NCBI GenBank assembly: GCA_964612425.1
Contig: CAZTDX010000005.1
Span: forward strand, 43,554-107,553
Source: CAUJGP01 sp964612425
GTDB taxonomy: Bacteria > Bdellovibrionota > Bdellovibrionia > Bdellovibrionales > Bdellovibrionaceae
Direction: 5' to 3'
DNA: 64,000 nt
Position 1 is the first letter of the stretch. Each line of letters begins with the position of its first letter. The notes beneath the pieces were generated by a model that searched no databases, was not told where the DNA came from, and saw nothing but the letters and a program-made list of their open reading frames with translations. Made by a program: the position numbers and the translations under genes. This document shows, piece by piece, positions 18,161-27,439 of this stretch.

Positions 18161-19200
18161 GGCGCAGCTCCATGATCTTTTACCAAATTATTTGCTGGTT
18201 GTTTAATCCCCTTTAAGCATGTTAAATAAATATTATTTAACACGTCAGCAGTTATGTATTGAGTCACAAATGGCAGAGATAAAATAACTGTTGAGCGCTG
18301 CTCAGCCTCGGTGAGTCTGGCATCTCCCCACCATGGCCAACAGGGATAAATCCCATCCCATCGACTTAAATTTGTTGTTTCACAGCGAGATTCAAATCCA
18401 GGAGCTTTAAGCGTCTCTAATTTTAATTGTGCCAGTAGCTTTTCTATAAAATAACTCCCATCAACACCTCGAACTTCGAAAACCAGTCGATTATAAAGTC
18501 TCTTCGCGTTTTTAAAATCAAAAACTTTAAAATGCTGCGAATAGAGAGAGAGTTCTACCTCTAGTTTTTGAATCAATTCTTTATTTTCTCGACCTTGCTC
18601 CTTAGCCTCATGGAGGGATGGACCCCAATCCAACTCAGTCCAATCCATGAGTTGTGCCGAAGAAGGACTCATTCTAAATCGAGGGCCCAAAACCACCAAG
18701 ACTTTCTGTGCATCAATAATTCTTATTTGTGCCCCGAATGGATGAGGCACACTACTTTGCTTCGACCAAGCCCAATGATGTTGAATTTCTATATGTGAAA
18801 TGCGCTTATCATTTAAAACCTTGAGTTCTTCTTCCGTTAACTCTAATTCCCCTGTCACACCATGATCTCTAACCAAGAGTGTTACCATGAGTTCTTTCGT
18901 TATTGCCTCTTCCAAACTTGAAATGGTTCTTTTAGACAGTGGCGAAAGGGTGTGGACCTGATAGCCCTCAGTAGCAAAACTTTGTACGGATTCAGTCAGG
19001 TATGGACTCCCCCAAGGCATAACCAAAACACTTTTTCTCGTCGGCCAGAAGTGTTTCAGCCCTTGTAGTAAATCAACCAAAGCATGACCTAGACCATAGT
19101 AAGGGTAGCAACGTATTTTATTATCATTAATTCCTAACTCTTTGCGCCAATAATTTTGACTCGCACTCCAAGAGTTAAATTTTTCAAAAGTAAATGACAT
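18157..19200 (-). CDS. Unknown protein at the head of the proBA operon
   Basis: The 347-residue protein has no signal peptide or membrane helix. Its layout loosely recalls a fold-type-I aminotransferase: an N-terminal YPYYGLGHALVDLL segment, a VLVMPWGSPYL segment, and a central strand-rich region (VLVVLGPRFRMSPSSAQL). I cannot find a convincing pyridoxal-phosphate Lys, so it may be a non-catalytic relative or something else. Its TGA overlaps the TTG start of proB, so it is co-translated with proline synthesis genes. P5C reductase (proC) is not its identity; no Rossmann motif is visible. Confidence 0.6.
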   Translation of the reverse strand: MSFTFEKFNSWSASQNYWRKELGINDNKIRCYPYYGLGHALVDLLQGLKHFWPTRKSVLVMPWGSPYLTESVQSFATEGYQVHTLSPLSKRTISSLEEAITKELMVTLLVRDHGVTGELELTEEELKVLNDKRISHIEIQHHWAWSKQSSVPHPFGAQIRIIDAQKVLVVLGPRFRMSPSSAQLMDWTELDWGPSLHEAKEQGRENKELIQKLEVELSLYSQHFKVFDFKNAKRLYNRLVFEVRGVDGSYFIEKLLAQLKLETLKAPGFESRCETTNLSRWDGIYPCWPWWGDARLTEAEQRSTVILSLPFVTQYITADVLNNIYLTCLKGIKQPANNLVKDHGAAP

Positions 19201-19535
19201 TAATTCCGCCCATACAAGAGAAACACCAATTCAATGTCTCTAAATAATATGGTTGTCCTCTAATTTAAAAAGAGCAATTAATGAATTTATCAAATCTCTA
19301 AATCCTCTTCTAAAGTAATAATTTTGATTTATTTCAAAATCCACGCGTTAGGGCGACGCTCGGAATTAAAGATGAATTGAATCTACGGATCTCTCATAAT
19401 CTCAGAAAGAGACATTAGGCTGTCAATTCTTTTTACATTTGGATTACAGTTTTAAGGATTAGTTCACTTTTTAAATGAAATACTCTAGGTAAAGTCTTGG
19501 CATGCTTTCTGCTTTGTTAGAAGTCGGAGGTATCT
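19201..19535. other. 335-bp divergent intergenic region
   Basis: This separates the minus-strand proline operon from the plus-strand split lipoprotein gene, so it should carry two outward promoters. I see an AT-rich centre and the CGGAGG ribosome site at 19525-19530 of the downstream gene. A sigma-54-like TGGCAT-N5-CTGCT lies at 19498-19513, but it is too close to that ribosome site to be convincing. Confidence 0.4.
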
Positions 19536-21146
19536 ATGGAAACTAGCAAACTAAATCCCTTTATAACAGGTCAGAAGGCCTTAGTCTGTCTGATGACTTC
19601 TAGCCTTTTGCTAGCTGCCTGCGATAAAAATACCAACCAAAGAACAAGACCAGCTCAAGTGGCGCAAGGTGCTGCAACTATTGAAAATCACGATCAACAA
19701 AAAAATGCCGATGGAACTCCTAATACTAATAATAAAGGGACCACTAACAATAATAATCCTGGTAATGGTAATACCAAACCAGAAGATTCCACCACTGATA
19801 AGCCTCAAATGAAAGGTACACTTCAAACCGGAACAGAAGACAATTCCAATGGTCAAACAACAAACGTGGATGGAAATCCACCCAACTCACTAAATCCTCC
19901 TGGCCCCCAAGCTGGTGGCACAATACCGCCCCCGTCAGGTCAACCTAATCCCAGTGGAAATACAAATTTACCAAATAATCCTTCGCTTCCTGATTCTCGA
20001 ACAGGTAGCACTAAATCTGTTGACCTTGTCTTAGAGGACTCTGATAGTAGCACTTCTCGTTCAGACCGCAAATTAAATCAAAAAAGTCGATTTACAAAAT
20101 CAAGTTCTTCTAGTCGTGATAGCATCGACGAGGGCAGCGACACTGATGATGATCGCTTGCTCGCAGAGGATCAAGACGAAGATGAAAAAGATGATAAGGA
20201 TAGTAAGAAAAGTAATGATGGTTCAAAGCTTTCGAAACATTCTAAAACTAAAGATTTTCATAGAATTGATTTAATGCTAAAGCAAATGAATAAAATTTAT
20301 TTGAATGCTTGGATAGCGATCAATCATGATTCTACTTCAAAACCTGAAAATTACTTCAGTCTTGTACACAAGAAAATTCACGACTACAAACTCTATGTTT
20401 TTAACGAAAGCGAACCGATCAAAGACTTTGATGATAAAAAGGAATGTGATCGATTTAAACTAATTTTACAAAAATATGATTCTGGTAATACTTATTTTAT
20501 TTACCAAGTGCCATGCAACAGTAACAATTACGATGACCACCCTCCTATTTTAGTCTTTAGTAAAGAATCAGATGGTGAATGGATATTAAAGCCTAGCAAT
20601 GTAAAAGCTTATAAAAAACTTTTAACAGATAAAAGAATAGGAAAAGAACCTGATTCAGCTAGTAATCCTAGATGTAAAATTGAAATGAAAAAAGGGAATT
20701 CAGAAAAACAATTAGTAACCTTAGCAAGATGTGAAAACTTTTTTCAAATTTACAAACCTAGTAAAGAAAAAAATGGTGAAAAAGAATCCAGAATACATAA
20801 CTTACAGTTTATTTTTGAAAAAGGTTCAGAAGACCATGAAATCGTAGTGCAAGGTATTAAGTCTGAAGACTCATCTGAACCAAATACTAATCAATGTCTA
20901 AAAACTAAAGTTAAAACTTTTAAAGATTCATTATACCCAAATATTGATGAAAATGATCTTAAAACTGAAGATATAAGTGAGTGCGAGAAAAAACTAACTA
21001 TTAGCTATTTAAAGTCTTACAAATCTACTTCGAGTCGAATGATCGCCTCATCTCCACAATCAGTAAAAGCGATCCAGTACTCTCCAACGTTAAAAAAAAA
21101 AGCTCTCCCTCAATTTCAACTTATAAACCAACTTCCTCCAATGTAA
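19536..21146 (+). CDS. Lipoprotein with acidic linker and first copy of a repeated domain; ends just after an A10 tract
   Basis: A signal segment with lipobox LLAAC (Cys near residue 29) is followed by about 200 residues of Asn/Pro/Gly/Thr-rich then Ser/Asp/Lys-rich low-complexity linker. A globular domain (about 245-500) starts with KIYLNAWIAINHDSTSKPEN and ends with several Cys. After the A10 tract at 21092-21101 this frame runs only 15 more codons. The minus-one frame instead continues without a stop into the following ORF, which carries a second copy of the same domain. The full protein would have about 1039 residues. ATG at 19536 follows CGGAGG. The function is unknown; it is probably surface-exposed. 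Confidence 0.75.
   Translation: METSKLNPFITGQKALVCLMTSSLLLAACDKNTNQRTRPAQVAQGAATIENHDQQKNADGTPNTNNKGTTNNNNPGNGNTKPEDSTTDKPQMKGTLQTGTEDNSNGQTTNVDGNPPNSLNPPGPQAGGTIPPPSGQPNPSGNTNLPNNPSLPDSRTGSTKSVDLVLEDSDSSTSRSDRKLNQKSRFTKSSSSSRDSIDEGSDTDDDRLLAEDQDEDEKDDKDSKKSNDGSKLSKHSKTKDFHRIDLMLKQMNKIYLNAWIAINHDSTSKPENYFSLVHKKIHDYKLYVFNESEPIKDFDDKKECDRFKLILQKYDSGNTYFIYQVPCNSNNYDDHPPILVFSKESDGEWILKPSNVKAYKKLLTDKRIGKEPDSASNPRCKIEMKKGNSEKQLVTLARCENFFQIYKPSKEKNGEKESRIHNLQFIFEKGSEDHEIVVQGIKSEDSSEPNTNQCLKTKVKTFKDSLYPNIDENDLKTEDISECEKKLTISYLKSYKSTSSRMIASSPQSVKAIQYSPTLKKKALPQFQLINQLPPM
21092..21101 (+). other. A10 slippery homopolymer joining two frames
   Basis: In the upstream frame the tract reads TTA AAA AAA AAA GCT, so A-AAA-AAA heptamers sit in the correct register for minus-one ribosomal slippage. 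A run of this length also invites RNA-polymerase or replication slippage. One extra A in the RNA or DNA would fuse 19536-21101 to the frame continuing to 22654. I see no clear stimulatory stem-loop or upstream Shine-Dalgarno element. Confidence 0.65.
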
Positions 21147-21202
21147 TCAGTCAAAAGGTTTCACCAGAGAGCTTAGTTAAAATCAGCCAAATCTTAAAAG
21201 AA

Positions 21203-22654
21203 ATGGATAATATTTTCCGTAACTCATGGATGACTATAACAAGAGATAAGTCATCCAAACCTGAGAATTATTTTAGTATCATAAACAGTAAAATAAACTC
21301 TCTCTCAAAAAAAACATCGTCACCCTCTTCGTGCAACGGAACAGAGATTGTTGTTAGTGAGTCTGCTGATAAAAAGTTACACAGCTTTTATGAGCACTAT
21401 TGCAATAGCAATGACTTTGGTAAACCCATTATGACCATCAGCAATAAAGCTGGCAACGACTGGGACATAAACTTAGGGCAATTTGAATCCTACAAAAAAG
21501 TGTTGGGAGAAAATCGCATCGGCTTAGGCGTTACCATCGATGATTCCACCAAAGACAGTGAACAAAAGTTATTTGATATAAAACCTCATTGCACATTTAC
21601 AATTAAAAACGAAAATTCCAGCAATCAAGCGCAATCATCCTCAACATCTACAAAAGGATTCAGTCCTGAAGGGCCAGATTTAAGAGTAACCAAAGCCCAT
21701 TGCCAAGATTTAGTTCAAAATTATATTCCTTCCAGTGACAGAAAAGAAGATCGAGCTACTTTGAGAATTTTAAATTTAAAATATGATCGTGACAACTCAA
21801 GTGAAAATGAACTGGAAGTTTCCGCAAGAAAAATTAGCTTTGATGACAACAACATTCATTGCCAAGGCTCAAAAATTACAAGTATAGCTCCTAAAAATTC
21901 ATCCTCAATTGAAAAACACGATGATTTACGCCCCGACGAAAATCAATGTGAACGTAGTCGCATTGCCTCAGCTAAAATTGCCAAAGCTGCTCAAGCAGAA
22001 TTTTTAGCCCATCACTCCCAACCGGCAACACCAACAGCTCCAGTGACTCCAGCAGCAAACATAAACAAAACTCCTGAACAACACCCCCCTCAGCAAGCCA
22101 ATGCACTCACTCAAAATCATGAACTCACGTCTGCACCTTCACCAGAAGGTGTCATCGAAGGAGTTGATCCTAATCAAGCACTGGCTTCAGGAAACACTTT
22201 TGAACAAAATAATCCTTACGAACAAAATTCCTCTCCTGGCTTTGAAGAAAATAATCAAAATGGAAATCTCAACAATCAAGATCCTGCTGTTGCTTCAAAC
22301 TCAAACCAAAGACGAAGACCTGGTAATGGTCGAAGACCTCCCATGCCTGCCACATCAAGTGTGATTGATAATGCTCCATTTGCAAACGATCCGGTTCCCA
22401 CTGAAAACACACCGATCGATCCACAAAATTTAAATCCAGCGCAAAACACCAGTTTAACTTCTCCAATGGAAATCCCCAATCAATCTGACTTTTCTTCTCA
22501 CACTCTTCCCATTAACAATAACTCTGGTTTTGGCTCTAATACAGGAGGAAATCTTTTTAACCAACCCGACCGTGTAAACACGAATCGACGACAAGGTTTT
22601 TCAAATAACGGAGAGTATCGCACGGGACGGCGTCCACCTCGAAATAAGAATTAA
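21203..22654 (+). CDS. Second half of the split lipoprotein gene: repeated domain copy 2 and Asn/Pro-rich tail
   Basis: ATG at 21203 is only the first Met. The same frame is open back through the A10 tract, giving a Ser/Pro linker (SSPSISTYKPTSSN) that looks like natural protein. Residues about 1-250 repeat the upstream domain: NIFRNSWMTITRDKSSKPEN matches its opening, and both copies share an SYKK-x-L-x4-RIG segment and a later Cys. The remaining 230 residues are Pro/Asn/Gln-rich and end in an Arg-rich RTGRRPPRNKN. It has no signal peptide of its own, which argues against independent translation and for fusion by frameshift. Confidence 0.7.
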   Translation: MDNIFRNSWMTITRDKSSKPENYFSIINSKINSLSKKTSSPSSCNGTEIVVSESADKKLHSFYEHYCNSNDFGKPIMTISNKAGNDWDINLGQFESYKKVLGENRIGLGVTIDDSTKDSEQKLFDIKPHCTFTIKNENSSNQAQSSSTSTKGFSPEGPDLRVTKAHCQDLVQNYIPSSDRKEDRATLRILNLKYDRDNSSENELEVSARKISFDDNNIHCQGSKITSIAPKNSSSIEKHDDLRPDENQCERSRIASAKIAKAAQAEFLAHHSQPATPTAPVTPAANINKTPEQHPPQQANALTQNHELTSAPSPEGVIEGVDPNQALASGNTFEQNNPYEQNSSPGFEENNQNGNLNNQDPAVASNSNQRRRPGNGRRPPMPATSSVIDNAPFANDPVPTENTPIDPQNLNPAQNTSLTSPMEIPNQSDFSSHTLPINNNSGFGSNTGGNLFNQPDRVNTNRRQGFSNNGEYRTGRRPPRNKN

Positions 22655-22663
22655 AAAATATTT

Positions 22664-23740
22664 TCAACGATAATCGTGGAGGTAGTCGATACGCTCTGCG
22701 ATCCACGGCTCATGAGTACCTGAAATATCGAATCCACGATTTAAGGGTGCTACTACTGAATGAAAAGGGGTCACGGAGGGAGTAAAATCATTGGCAAGAA
22801 TTCCAACCTCTTGCAATTCTTTTAATACCTTAGTGACAAAAGGTTCCACTAAAACTTTTCTTCGAATCAGTTCATCGAAGCTGCGACCAAGCTCATCATG
22901 GGTGAAATCAAAATTTTGAATCATATCGCTCGCCACATTTAATACTCTTTGAAAATCCAAGCGACCGTCCTGATACAAATCAAGAGCTGTTTGAAAACTA
23001 TTGTAAGTGGGAACCGTGCGCCGTCCAAATTTCAAATAATAATCTGGATCGGTATCCGAGGCGAGATTGATATAAATTTTTTCAACGGGATCATTTTCCG
23101 GTACACTACTTTGAAGTTGTAAAATGGTGTCTACTTGCTCTCCGGTCACCCAAAATTGCGAAAGTATTTGTCGTAAATCATGAGGACCAATTCTGCGGGC
23201 ACAAATATCACTATACAAATTATAAATAACGGCATCAGACTCACTGTCATCACCCCAAAGCACTTGACGAACATCTTCTTTAAGCATGATTCTGAGTTGC
23301 ATCAGCGCTTGAATTTTATATCCCACTTGTTTTGTCAGACGCCACATTCGCTTGGGAAGTAAGTTTTGCAAATTATCTTTATAAAACGCTCCAAAAGGAA
23401 AAATTCCATCAAAAGATAATTTTTCACTAATACGACTTTCCATTTGTGGTGGTGAGGCCGTGATAAAATAAAGTGGAAAATGACGGTGGGATTTTTGAAC
23501 CTGCCACTGGTCTACCAAGCTACGAATAAGGGTGGTTGTACCCGGAATATTTTTCTTCGCAATGGCTCGCTCTAAGGCCACTTTTAAGAGTTCAAAGAAA
23601 CCGCCCCACGAGGTGTCCAGATAAGTTTTATCCAAATCCCAAACAAAAATTTCGTTGGCATTTTTCTCAACACCTTCTGCAATGTAGCGAAAAAAAACGA
23701 CGTCCGACCAAACTGTACAGTAATCTTTCCAATGTGCCAT
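22664..23740 (-). CDS. HAD-superfamily phosphatase-like protein, App1-like
   Basis: Motifs of the haloacid-dehalogenase fold are present in order: FVWDLDKTYLDTSW (nucleophile and acid Asp of motif I, near residue 34), LYFITASPP (motif II), a conserved Lys in the QVGYK region, and WGDDSESDA (motif IV). This order resembles the catalytic domain of App1-type phosphatidate phosphatases. The C-terminal 150 residues are helical and unassigned. It is cytoplasmic, with no signal peptide. ATG at 23740 is the start. It converges with the split lipoprotein gene; the substrate is not known. Confidence 0.7.
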   Translation of the reverse strand: MAHWKDYCTVWSDVVFFRYIAEGVEKNANEIFVWDLDKTYLDTSWGGFFELLKVALERAIAKKNIPGTTTLIRSLVDQWQVQKSHRHFPLYFITASPPQMESRISEKLSFDGIFPFGAFYKDNLQNLLPKRMWRLTKQVGYKIQALMQLRIMLKEDVRQVLWGDDSESDAVIYNLYSDICARRIGPHDLRQILSQFWVTGEQVDTILQLQSSVPENDPVEKIYINLASDTDPDYYLKFGRRTVPTYNSFQTALDLYQDGRLDFQRVLNVASDMIQNFDFTHDELGRSFDELIRRKVLVEPFVTKVLKELQEVGILANDFTPSVTPFHSVVAPLNRGFDISGTHEPWIAERIDYLHDYR

Positions 23741-23870
23741 ATATTTTTATTGTAACCTCGAGGACCCCAATGAATACAAGTGCCTTTTTAAGAACTTGAG
23801 TTTTCACCTAGACCATGCTAACTGACCTCTAAATATCAACAACCCCTTATCATTCCATCGAGGCAGTTCA

Positions 23871-24755
23871 TTGAATAAAACAGAACAACTAAATTCTACC
23901 CTGATTCAACGTAACCTTGACTTTGAGCCAGAGTCCCTTTGGCCAGCATCGCTTCCTTGTTATAGTTTTCAGGGTGAATTGCTCTGCGGCTTTCAAACCA
24001 ATGAGAATGATCTGTGGGATGCGACTCAAACTCCCCCACAACCTAAAACAGTAAAGCTTGAAGGCAACTCACTACCTCAATTTCTTAAAGGAATTTATCC
24101 CCAATTAAGCTTTATGGAGCTTTCTCGTCTTTCTGAAAAAATAAAACAACACCCTCAGTTGAACGATCTTCAGCATCTTATGGAACTATGGTTTCTCTAC
24201 GGCTACAGAAACTATGAAAACTCACAGAGCTTGATTGAAAAAATTGTGACATTACCCAAAGAAGTTCAGAAATGGATTCATCAAAAAAAATTATCGCCAC
24301 AAGACCTCGCGCCCTTAAATGCTCTCACAACGCCAGACTCGCTATCACTTTTAGAGCCCTTGTGGCTCACTTTTATCGATTGTGGATTTTCTAAATCCGA
24401 GGGAGTCAAAGGACTCGAATATTTGGTTGAACTACTCCTCCTAGGAAATTCAGTTGAGGATTTACGTCCACCTCACTCACCCTGCTCAAGCGCTCAATGG
24501 CTTGATTTTTTACATTCAAAACGTTTTCCGATGAGCACCCATCAAGATAAAATGGCCGAAGAAAAAATTCGCGTTGTATTTTGGCCCAAAAAAATGGAGT
24601 CGCGCTGGGTTCGAAGAGGGGATCGTGCGGGTGTTGAGTTAAAAGTTTTTTTTACTCACCCTGATGAACTTAAACAAAATTTAGTTGGTTTAGAGCGAAC
24701 TTATCAAGATATCAAAAATAATCCTCAACTCGATGATTTATGGGCTAAAAAGTAA
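23871..24755 (+). CDS. Unknown protein coupled to the radical SAM gene
   Basis: The soluble, mostly helical 294-residue protein has no recognisable motif and several Leu-rich helical stretches. The start is TTG at 23871, with GAGGCAG upstream. Its TAA overlaps the ATG of the spore-photoproduct-lyase-like gene (TAATG), so the two are translationally coupled and probably act together. I do not recognise the family. Confidence 0.65.
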   Translation: MNKTEQLNSTLIQRNLDFEPESLWPASLPCYSFQGELLCGFQTNENDLWDATQTPPQPKTVKLEGNSLPQFLKGIYPQLSFMELSRLSEKIKQHPQLNDLQHLMELWFLYGYRNYENSQSLIEKIVTLPKEVQKWIHQKKLSPQDLAPLNALTTPDSLSLLEPLWLTFIDCGFSKSEGVKGLEYLVELLLLGNSVEDLRPPHSPCSSAQWLDFLHSKRFPMSTHQDKMAEEKIRVVFWPKKMESRWVRRGDRAGVELKVFFTHPDELKQNLVGLERTYQDIKNNPQLDDLWAKK

Positions 24756-25894
24756 TGCATTTACAATCCCCTATTAACACTCTTATTTCAGCACTGGATC
24801 ACCTCTATATCGATGAGGCCTCCAAAAACTCAGACGTTGTTTCTCGACTCCTCTCACTCTTTCCATCGAATAAAATTCGATGGGTGACTTCTGAAAATCA
24901 ACTTCCCAGAAATCAAGAGGGGGCACTGACTGCTAAAGACTTCGACAAAAGTAAACGTAATTTATTTATTACCCCCTTTAAAGGCCAATTCTTTAAACCT
25001 TGCCCTGGGGCTTCTCAAAAACAAGCTCTCGTTTGTTGTAATTATCATGTGTTAAATTTGGGACTGCAATGTAATATGAATTGCAGTTACTGTTACTTAC
25101 AAAGCTATCTCAACACGCCCATGATGACTATTTATTCTAATATTGAAAATGCCCTAGAGGAGCTTCACTCTCTTTACAAAACGCAAGGGCACAAAGCTCT
25201 CCGTGTCGGCACCGGAGAAGTGATTGATAGCTTGAGTCTTGATCCACTCACCCATTACTCTCGAAGCTTGATTGAATTTTTCTCTCAAACCCCAAACTGG
25301 AAACTTGAACTCAAAACTAAATCAGATCATGTCGATCAATTTTTAGATTGTGTCCATGGTGGGAACACCATTGTCAGTTGGTCTATCAATCCTCAAAATA
25401 TCATCGCCCATGAAGAACATAATACGGCCTCACTAGAGGCTCGCCTTAGCGCTGCTGAACGCTGTGCTCAAAAAGGGTTTCCGATTGCTTTCCACTTTGA
25501 TCCCATGATTTACCATGAAAACTGGCAATATAATTATGAAAACTTAATCAAAGAAATCACTCAGCGCTTTGACACTTCACAAATTAACGGCATTACCGTT
25601 GGAACATTACGCTTTCAACCAGAGCAAAGACATATGATGCGAGAGCGTTTTGGAATGAAAAGCCTCGTGATGAAAGCTGAAATGTTTCCCTCTGAAAGTG
25701 GAAAACTCCGATATGATTCTAAACTAAGAACTGAAATGTTTCGATTTGCTGTTGATAGTTTCAAAAAATACGCACCCACTTGGCCTGTCACCATTTGCAT
25801 GGAAACACCGGAGACTTGGATATCAACTTATGATAAACTTCCCACGCAAATGGATGAGCTTAAACCATTCTTTAAACCCAGCGTTCGTCTCTGA
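24755..25894 (+). CDS. Radical SAM protein related to spore photoproduct lyase
   Basis: The CNMNCSYC motif near residue 107 (C-x3-C-x2-C) binds the [4Fe-4S] cluster that cleaves S-adenosylmethionine. The surroundings (NYHVLNLGLQCNMNCSYCYL, HPLTHYS-like and LELKTKSDHVD segments) match the SplB family, whose founder repairs spore photoproduct in DNA. The organism type suggested here does not make endospores. In the stretch where SplB carries the hydrogen-donor Cys (xCTSD), this protein reads VGTGEV, so the thiol step may be missing. A different DNA or RNA substrate is possible. Confidence 0.75.
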   Translation: MHLQSPINTLISALDHLYIDEASKNSDVVSRLLSLFPSNKIRWVTSENQLPRNQEGALTAKDFDKSKRNLFITPFKGQFFKPCPGASQKQALVCCNYHVLNLGLQCNMNCSYCYLQSYLNTPMMTIYSNIENALEELHSLYKTQGHKALRVGTGEVIDSLSLDPLTHYSRSLIEFFSQTPNWKLELKTKSDHVDQFLDCVHGGNTIVSWSINPQNIIAHEEHNTASLEARLSAAERCAQKGFPIAFHFDPMIYHENWQYNYENLIKEITQRFDTSQINGITVGTLRFQPEQRHMMRERFGMKSLVMKAEMFPSESGKLRYDSKLRTEMFRFAVDSFKKYAPTWPVTICMETPETWISTYDKLPTQMDELKPFFKPSVRL

Positions 25895-25911
25895 AACCTT
25901 AAAAACCAATT

Positions 25912-26187
25912 TTATAAATTATTATGACTTCCGTCACAAATTCCACCTGCTAACTTAGTGTGCTTACAGAGGCACATCTTAACGCGCTTATCTGTCGTTA
26001 ACTCCAACTTAGAGGGGGTAAATTCAGTTCCTTTATGGGAACCATCACAGAAGGGTTGAGTTTTAGACTCACCACAGGCACACCAATAATAGGTGCCTGC
26101 TTTTAAATCCATCGCTTGAAAACATTTATCAACAATTTTTGGTTTACTCATATCAAAAAGACTATCAAACAAAACTTGATTAACCAA
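25912..26187 (-). CDS. Dual CDGSH-type iron-sulfur protein
   Basis: This 91-residue protein contains two CDGSH motifs, CACGESKTQPFCDGSH and CLCKHTKLAGGICDGSH. Each is a three-Cys one-His set for a redox-active [2Fe-2S] cluster, as in bacterial mitoNEET relatives with tandem domains. It is cytoplasmic, and its role is probably electron or cluster transfer. ATG at 26187 lies 20 bp from a full copy of the dispersed palindromic repeat (26207-26334), so its promoter must lie within or beyond that element. It converges with the radical SAM gene. Confidence 0.9.
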   Translation of the reverse strand: MVNQVLFDSLFDMSKPKIVDKCFQAMDLKAGTYYWCACGESKTQPFCDGSHKGTEFTPSKLELTTDKRVKMCLCKHTKLAGGICDGSHNNL

Positions 26188-26206
26188 ATAAATAATTACA
26201 AACTAA

Positions 26207-26334
26207 TTAGATTCTACTAAAAAAGGCCTACATCGAGGCGGAAAAGTTTAAATCGAACGAGGCGTAGTTCCCCTACGTTGAGTGAGATTTAAACTTTTTC
26301 AACGAAGAAGTAGGCTTTTTTCAGCAGAATCTAA
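26207..26334. repeat. Dispersed palindromic repeat, complete copy (copy A)
   Basis: This 128-bp element is bounded by inverted ends TTAGATTCTACTAAAAAAGG and a matching AGCAGAATCTAA. Long imperfect arms meet at a centre CGTAGTTCCCCTACG. One arm contains AAAAGTTTAAATCGAACG and the other GATTTAAACTTTTTCAACG. A second copy in reverse orientation starts at 63884, and fragments lie at 39359 and 50555. It fits a MITE-like or BIME-like repeat; its T-rich ends could also stop transcription in both directions. Confidence 0.9.
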
Positions 26335-26374
26335 CTAAAATTCTTTATGATTTTGCCACAAAAGGAGGAGCACC

Positions 26375-27439
26375 ATGGATGTTCCGGAGTTTAATTTAAT
26401 CAAATCCCTCACCATCAGCTTAAGCGTTTTTTCTGTTTGCTTGATCGGATTTTATTTTTTTTGGAAGCTCGCCGATCGAAAACTTACCCTTTGGGCCCAA
26501 AAAACCACTTCTGATTTAGATGATATTATTGTCGAAGGACTCAAGAGTCCCTCTAAACTCCTTTTGTTTGGACTGAGCCTTGGAATTAGTCTTCATGTCG
26601 CCCCCACTCTCTCCACCCTACAATCTCCTTTATTAATTCTATCAAAGCTTTGCATCATTGTGTCTTTGATTTGGGCTACAGAACGAGTCATTAGTGCCAT
26701 TATTATTTCTAAATTTCTCTCTGCAGCCCTCAGCGAGTCGTCTCAGTCTCTCTTTAAAACACTTTCTAAAGTCCTCGTTTATTCTATTGGCGTTTTGATT
26801 ATTTTAGATTCTCTAGGAATTTCGATAACACCCCTTCTTGCCTCCCTCGGCGTTGGTTCAGTTGCTATCGCCCTGGCCGCTCAAGAAACCTTAAGTAATT
26901 TATTTAGTGGATTTTACATTCTCCTCGATAAGCCCTTTAAAGTGGGAGATATCATTAAAATTGAGGAAGGACTTGAAGGTTTTGTCACTAAAATCGGATG
27001 GAGAAGCACTCATATTCGTCTTTATGCTAATAATATTGCTGTCATTCCCAATGCTAAAATTGCTTCATCAATGATAACTAATTTTGATTTACCTGAAAGC
27101 GATGTCGCTATCACCGTGCCTCTGGGCGTTGCCTATGATTCTGATCTCCATCACGTAGAGCAAGTTGTCTTAGAAGTTGCCTTTTTGGTTCAAAATACTC
27201 TGCCCTTTGCTTCAAAAACACAATCTCCCGCCATGGTCTTTACTTCCTTTGGGGATTCATCCATTAATTTTAATGTTGTGCTCAAAGTAAAAAGAATTAC
27301 TGATGGGGCACTCATGAAGCATGAGTTTATCAAAGCCCTTCATGTTCGATTTAACCAAGAGCAAATTTCGATTCCTTTTCCTCAACGAGTTATTCATCAT
27401 TCACCCTCAGGAGCAAGCCATTCCCCTCATTCAGTTTGA
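26375..27439 (+). CDS. MscS-family mechanosensitive channel
   Basis: The 354-residue inner-membrane protein has four or so helices followed by the pore-lining helix (LLASLGVGSVAIALAAQETL, near residue 155). The conserved MscS beta-domain start follows (NLFSGFYILLDKPFKVGDII, then WRSTHIRLYANNIAVIPNAKI). It opens under membrane tension to release solutes. ATG at 26375 follows AGGAGG. The ferredoxin frame overlaps its end, suggesting co-expression. A complete palindromic repeat lies just upstream. Confidence 0.93.
   Translation: MDVPEFNLIKSLTISLSVFSVCLIGFYFFWKLADRKLTLWAQKTTSDLDDIIVEGLKSPSKLLLFGLSLGISLHVAPTLSTLQSPLLILSKLCIIVSLIWATERVISAIIISKFLSAALSESSQSLFKTLSKVLVYSIGVLIILDSLGISITPLLASLGVGSVAIALAAQETLSNLFSGFYILLDKPFKVGDIIKIEEGLEGFVTKIGWRSTHIRLYANNIAVIPNAKIASSMITNFDLPESDVAITVPLGVAYDSDLHHVEQVVLEVAFLVQNTLPFASKTQSPAMVFTSFGDSSINFNVVLKVKRITDGALMKHEFIKALHVRFNQEQISIPFPQRVIHHSPSGASHSPHSV

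Noticed and set aside
19498..19513. Sigma-54-like TGGCAT-N5-CTGCT upstream of the split lipoprotein gene
   Set aside because: The predicted start would fall on the ribosome site, leaving almost no leader.
27321..27419. Upstream extension of the ferredoxin frame to an ATG at 27321
   Set aside because: It overlaps mscS by 119 bp and adds a stretch unlike ferredoxins; the internal ATT with AGGAG fits better.
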